The translations under genes and the position numbers were made by a program. Under the pieces are notes generated by a model. That model was not told the DNA's origin and ran no database searches. It was given only the letters and a program-made list of their open reading frames with translations. Below, piece after piece: positions 13,530-14,273 of a stretch of 14,273 nt of DNA. The first letter of the stretch is position 1; each line of letters opens with the position of its first letter. This stretch comes from Roseicyclus sp. (GTDB lineage: Bacteria > Pseudomonadota > Alphaproteobacteria > Rhodobacterales > Rhodobacteraceae), in contig JAGYLB010000078.1 in assembly GCA_018401055.1 (NCBI GenBank), forward strand, positions 1 through 14,273. Direction: 5' to 3'.

Positions 13530-14273
13530 CACGGCGCGCCCGTCACCGCCTGCTCCAGATCAAGCGACACGCCCGTCATCGGCGCCGAGGCGTCCGAGAG
13601 CAGCCAGACGGCGTGGCGCGCGGCCTCTTCGGCCGTGACATGACGCCCGAGGGGAAGTGTCGCGCCTTGAGCCTCCAGCCAGCCTGTGCCCTTGCCCAGT
13701 GTGACCTCGTGCAGGTGCCGCTCGGTCTCTGTGGCGACCCAGCCAAGGTTGATGCCGTTGACGCGGATGTGGTCGGCCAGATGGGCATGGGCGGCGTTTT
13801 TTGTCAGCACCTGAAGGGCGGCCTTGGTCGCGGAATAGACGGTCAGGTCGGGGGCGCCGGCGTGCACGTTCATCGACTGGATGTTGACGATGGCGCCGGG
13901 GGCTTTCCGTGCCGTCATGTCGGCGATGGCGCCCGCCATCAGGAAGAAGGGCGCGCGCGTGTTGACCGAGAACATGCGGTTCCAGAACAAGACATCGGCA
14001 TCGGCGAAACTGCCGCGCGCGGTGAGGCCGGCGGCGTTCACCAGCCCGTCAATGCGGCCGAAGCGGGCGAGGGTGGTAGAGATGATCGCGGGCGGTCCCT
14101 CAGGTGTGGCGAGGTCTGCCTGCACGCTCTCCGCCGGGCAGGGCCAGTCGCCGGGGACAGGGTCGCGGTCAGTCAGCACAAAGCGCTGCGGCCCCGCTGG
14201 CCGCGGCCTGAGCCGCGATGGCCGCGCCAATGCCGCGAGCAGCGCCGGTGATCACGATGACCTTGTCTTTGAG
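13526..14273 (-). CDS. SDR family dehydrogenase, partial at right edge (one frame break)
   Basis: This short-chain dehydrogenase's last few N-terminal residues lie beyond the window. At the edge, LKDKVIVITGAARGIGAAIA (cofactor loop TGAARGIG, 14249-14226) reads in one frame. That frame meets a TGA after LCAD, while the rest of the protein (QRFVLTDRDPVPG onward) lies in another. An extra base near 14187-14191, in GGGGCCGCAGCGC, explains this. The main body shows NAAG, FSVNTRAPF, serine in IQSMN, the catalytic Y-SAT-K and RVNGINLGWVATE. A TTG/GTG-type start around 14230 would remove the cofactor loop and is rejected. It converges on the repressor gene, so it belongs to another transcription unit, though probably to the same pathway. 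Confidence 0.85.

Noticed and set aside
12345..13532. 395-codon minus-strand frame opposite the repressor
   Set aside because: The plus strand encodes an unambiguous LacI-family protein over the same bases, and the minus translation is Arg/Pro/His-rich without motifs.
14226..14232. TTG start near 14230 for the right-edge SDR
   Set aside because: The bases form part of the TGAARGIG cofactor loop in the correct frame. The apparent start comes from the frame break downstream.
1..14273. tRNA, rRNA, CRISPR array, insertion sequence or integrase
   Set aside because: None was seen. The only repeats are the 25-nt inverted pair and local hairpins, and no transposase or recombinase motifs occur in any frame.

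Overview
The window is a 14.3 kb piece of GC-rich DNA carrying a carbohydrate uptake and oxidation locus. The base composition, the gene content and a repeated GGCGGCCATATTT hairpin at gene 3' ends suggest an alphaproteobacterium, most likely of the Rhodobacterales. That placement is an inference; no rRNA or other marker gene is present.

Layout. At the left edge (1-96, minus) is the start of a secreted protein with a good ribosome binding site and signal peptide, in AT-richer DNA unlike the rest. Next comes a divergent pair: a Gfo/Idh/MocA oxidoreductase (185-1201, minus) and a SIS-domain sugar-phosphate isomerase/deaminase-like protein (1308-2329, plus). A hairpin-rich convergent spacer (2330-2712) contains two inverted copies of a 25-nt terminator-like repeat. 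From 12307 down to 2713, nine minus-strand genes form one tight operon. In transcription order they are: an SDR dehydrogenase, a Gfo/Idh/MocA oxidoreductase, a xylose-isomerase-like TIM barrel, a sugar-binding protein, an ABC ATPase with two nucleotide-binding domains, two CUT2-type permeases, and two more Gfo/Idh/MocA oxidoreductases. Four of the junctions are 4-base ATGA start/stop overlaps or near contacts, which is typical of translational coupling. A divergent LacI-family repressor (12498-13529, plus) follows. Between it and the operon lies a 55-bp near-perfect palindrome made of two LacI-type operators. At the right edge a second SDR (minus) ends on the repressor's stop codon and runs off the window.

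How it may work. The binding protein, ATPase and permeases would import a sugar, polyol or glycoside. Four different NAD(P)-dependent Gfo/Idh/MocA oxidoreductases, two SDRs and a metal-dependent TIM barrel would then oxidise, isomerise or cleave it. The SIS protein may act on a phosphorylated amino or keto sugar. The set recalls pathways that pass through keto-sugar intermediates, but I cannot assign a substrate. There is no kinase, aldolase, NagA or glycosidase in the window.

A striking feature is that six genes (SIS protein, one oxidoreductase, both permeases, another oxidoreductase, right-edge SDR) each contain one single-base frame break, and a seventh break is possible at the start of the first SDR. 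Both halves of each gene stay intact and the operon junctions are preserved. Sequence error is therefore more likely than decay, and the annotations below join the halves.
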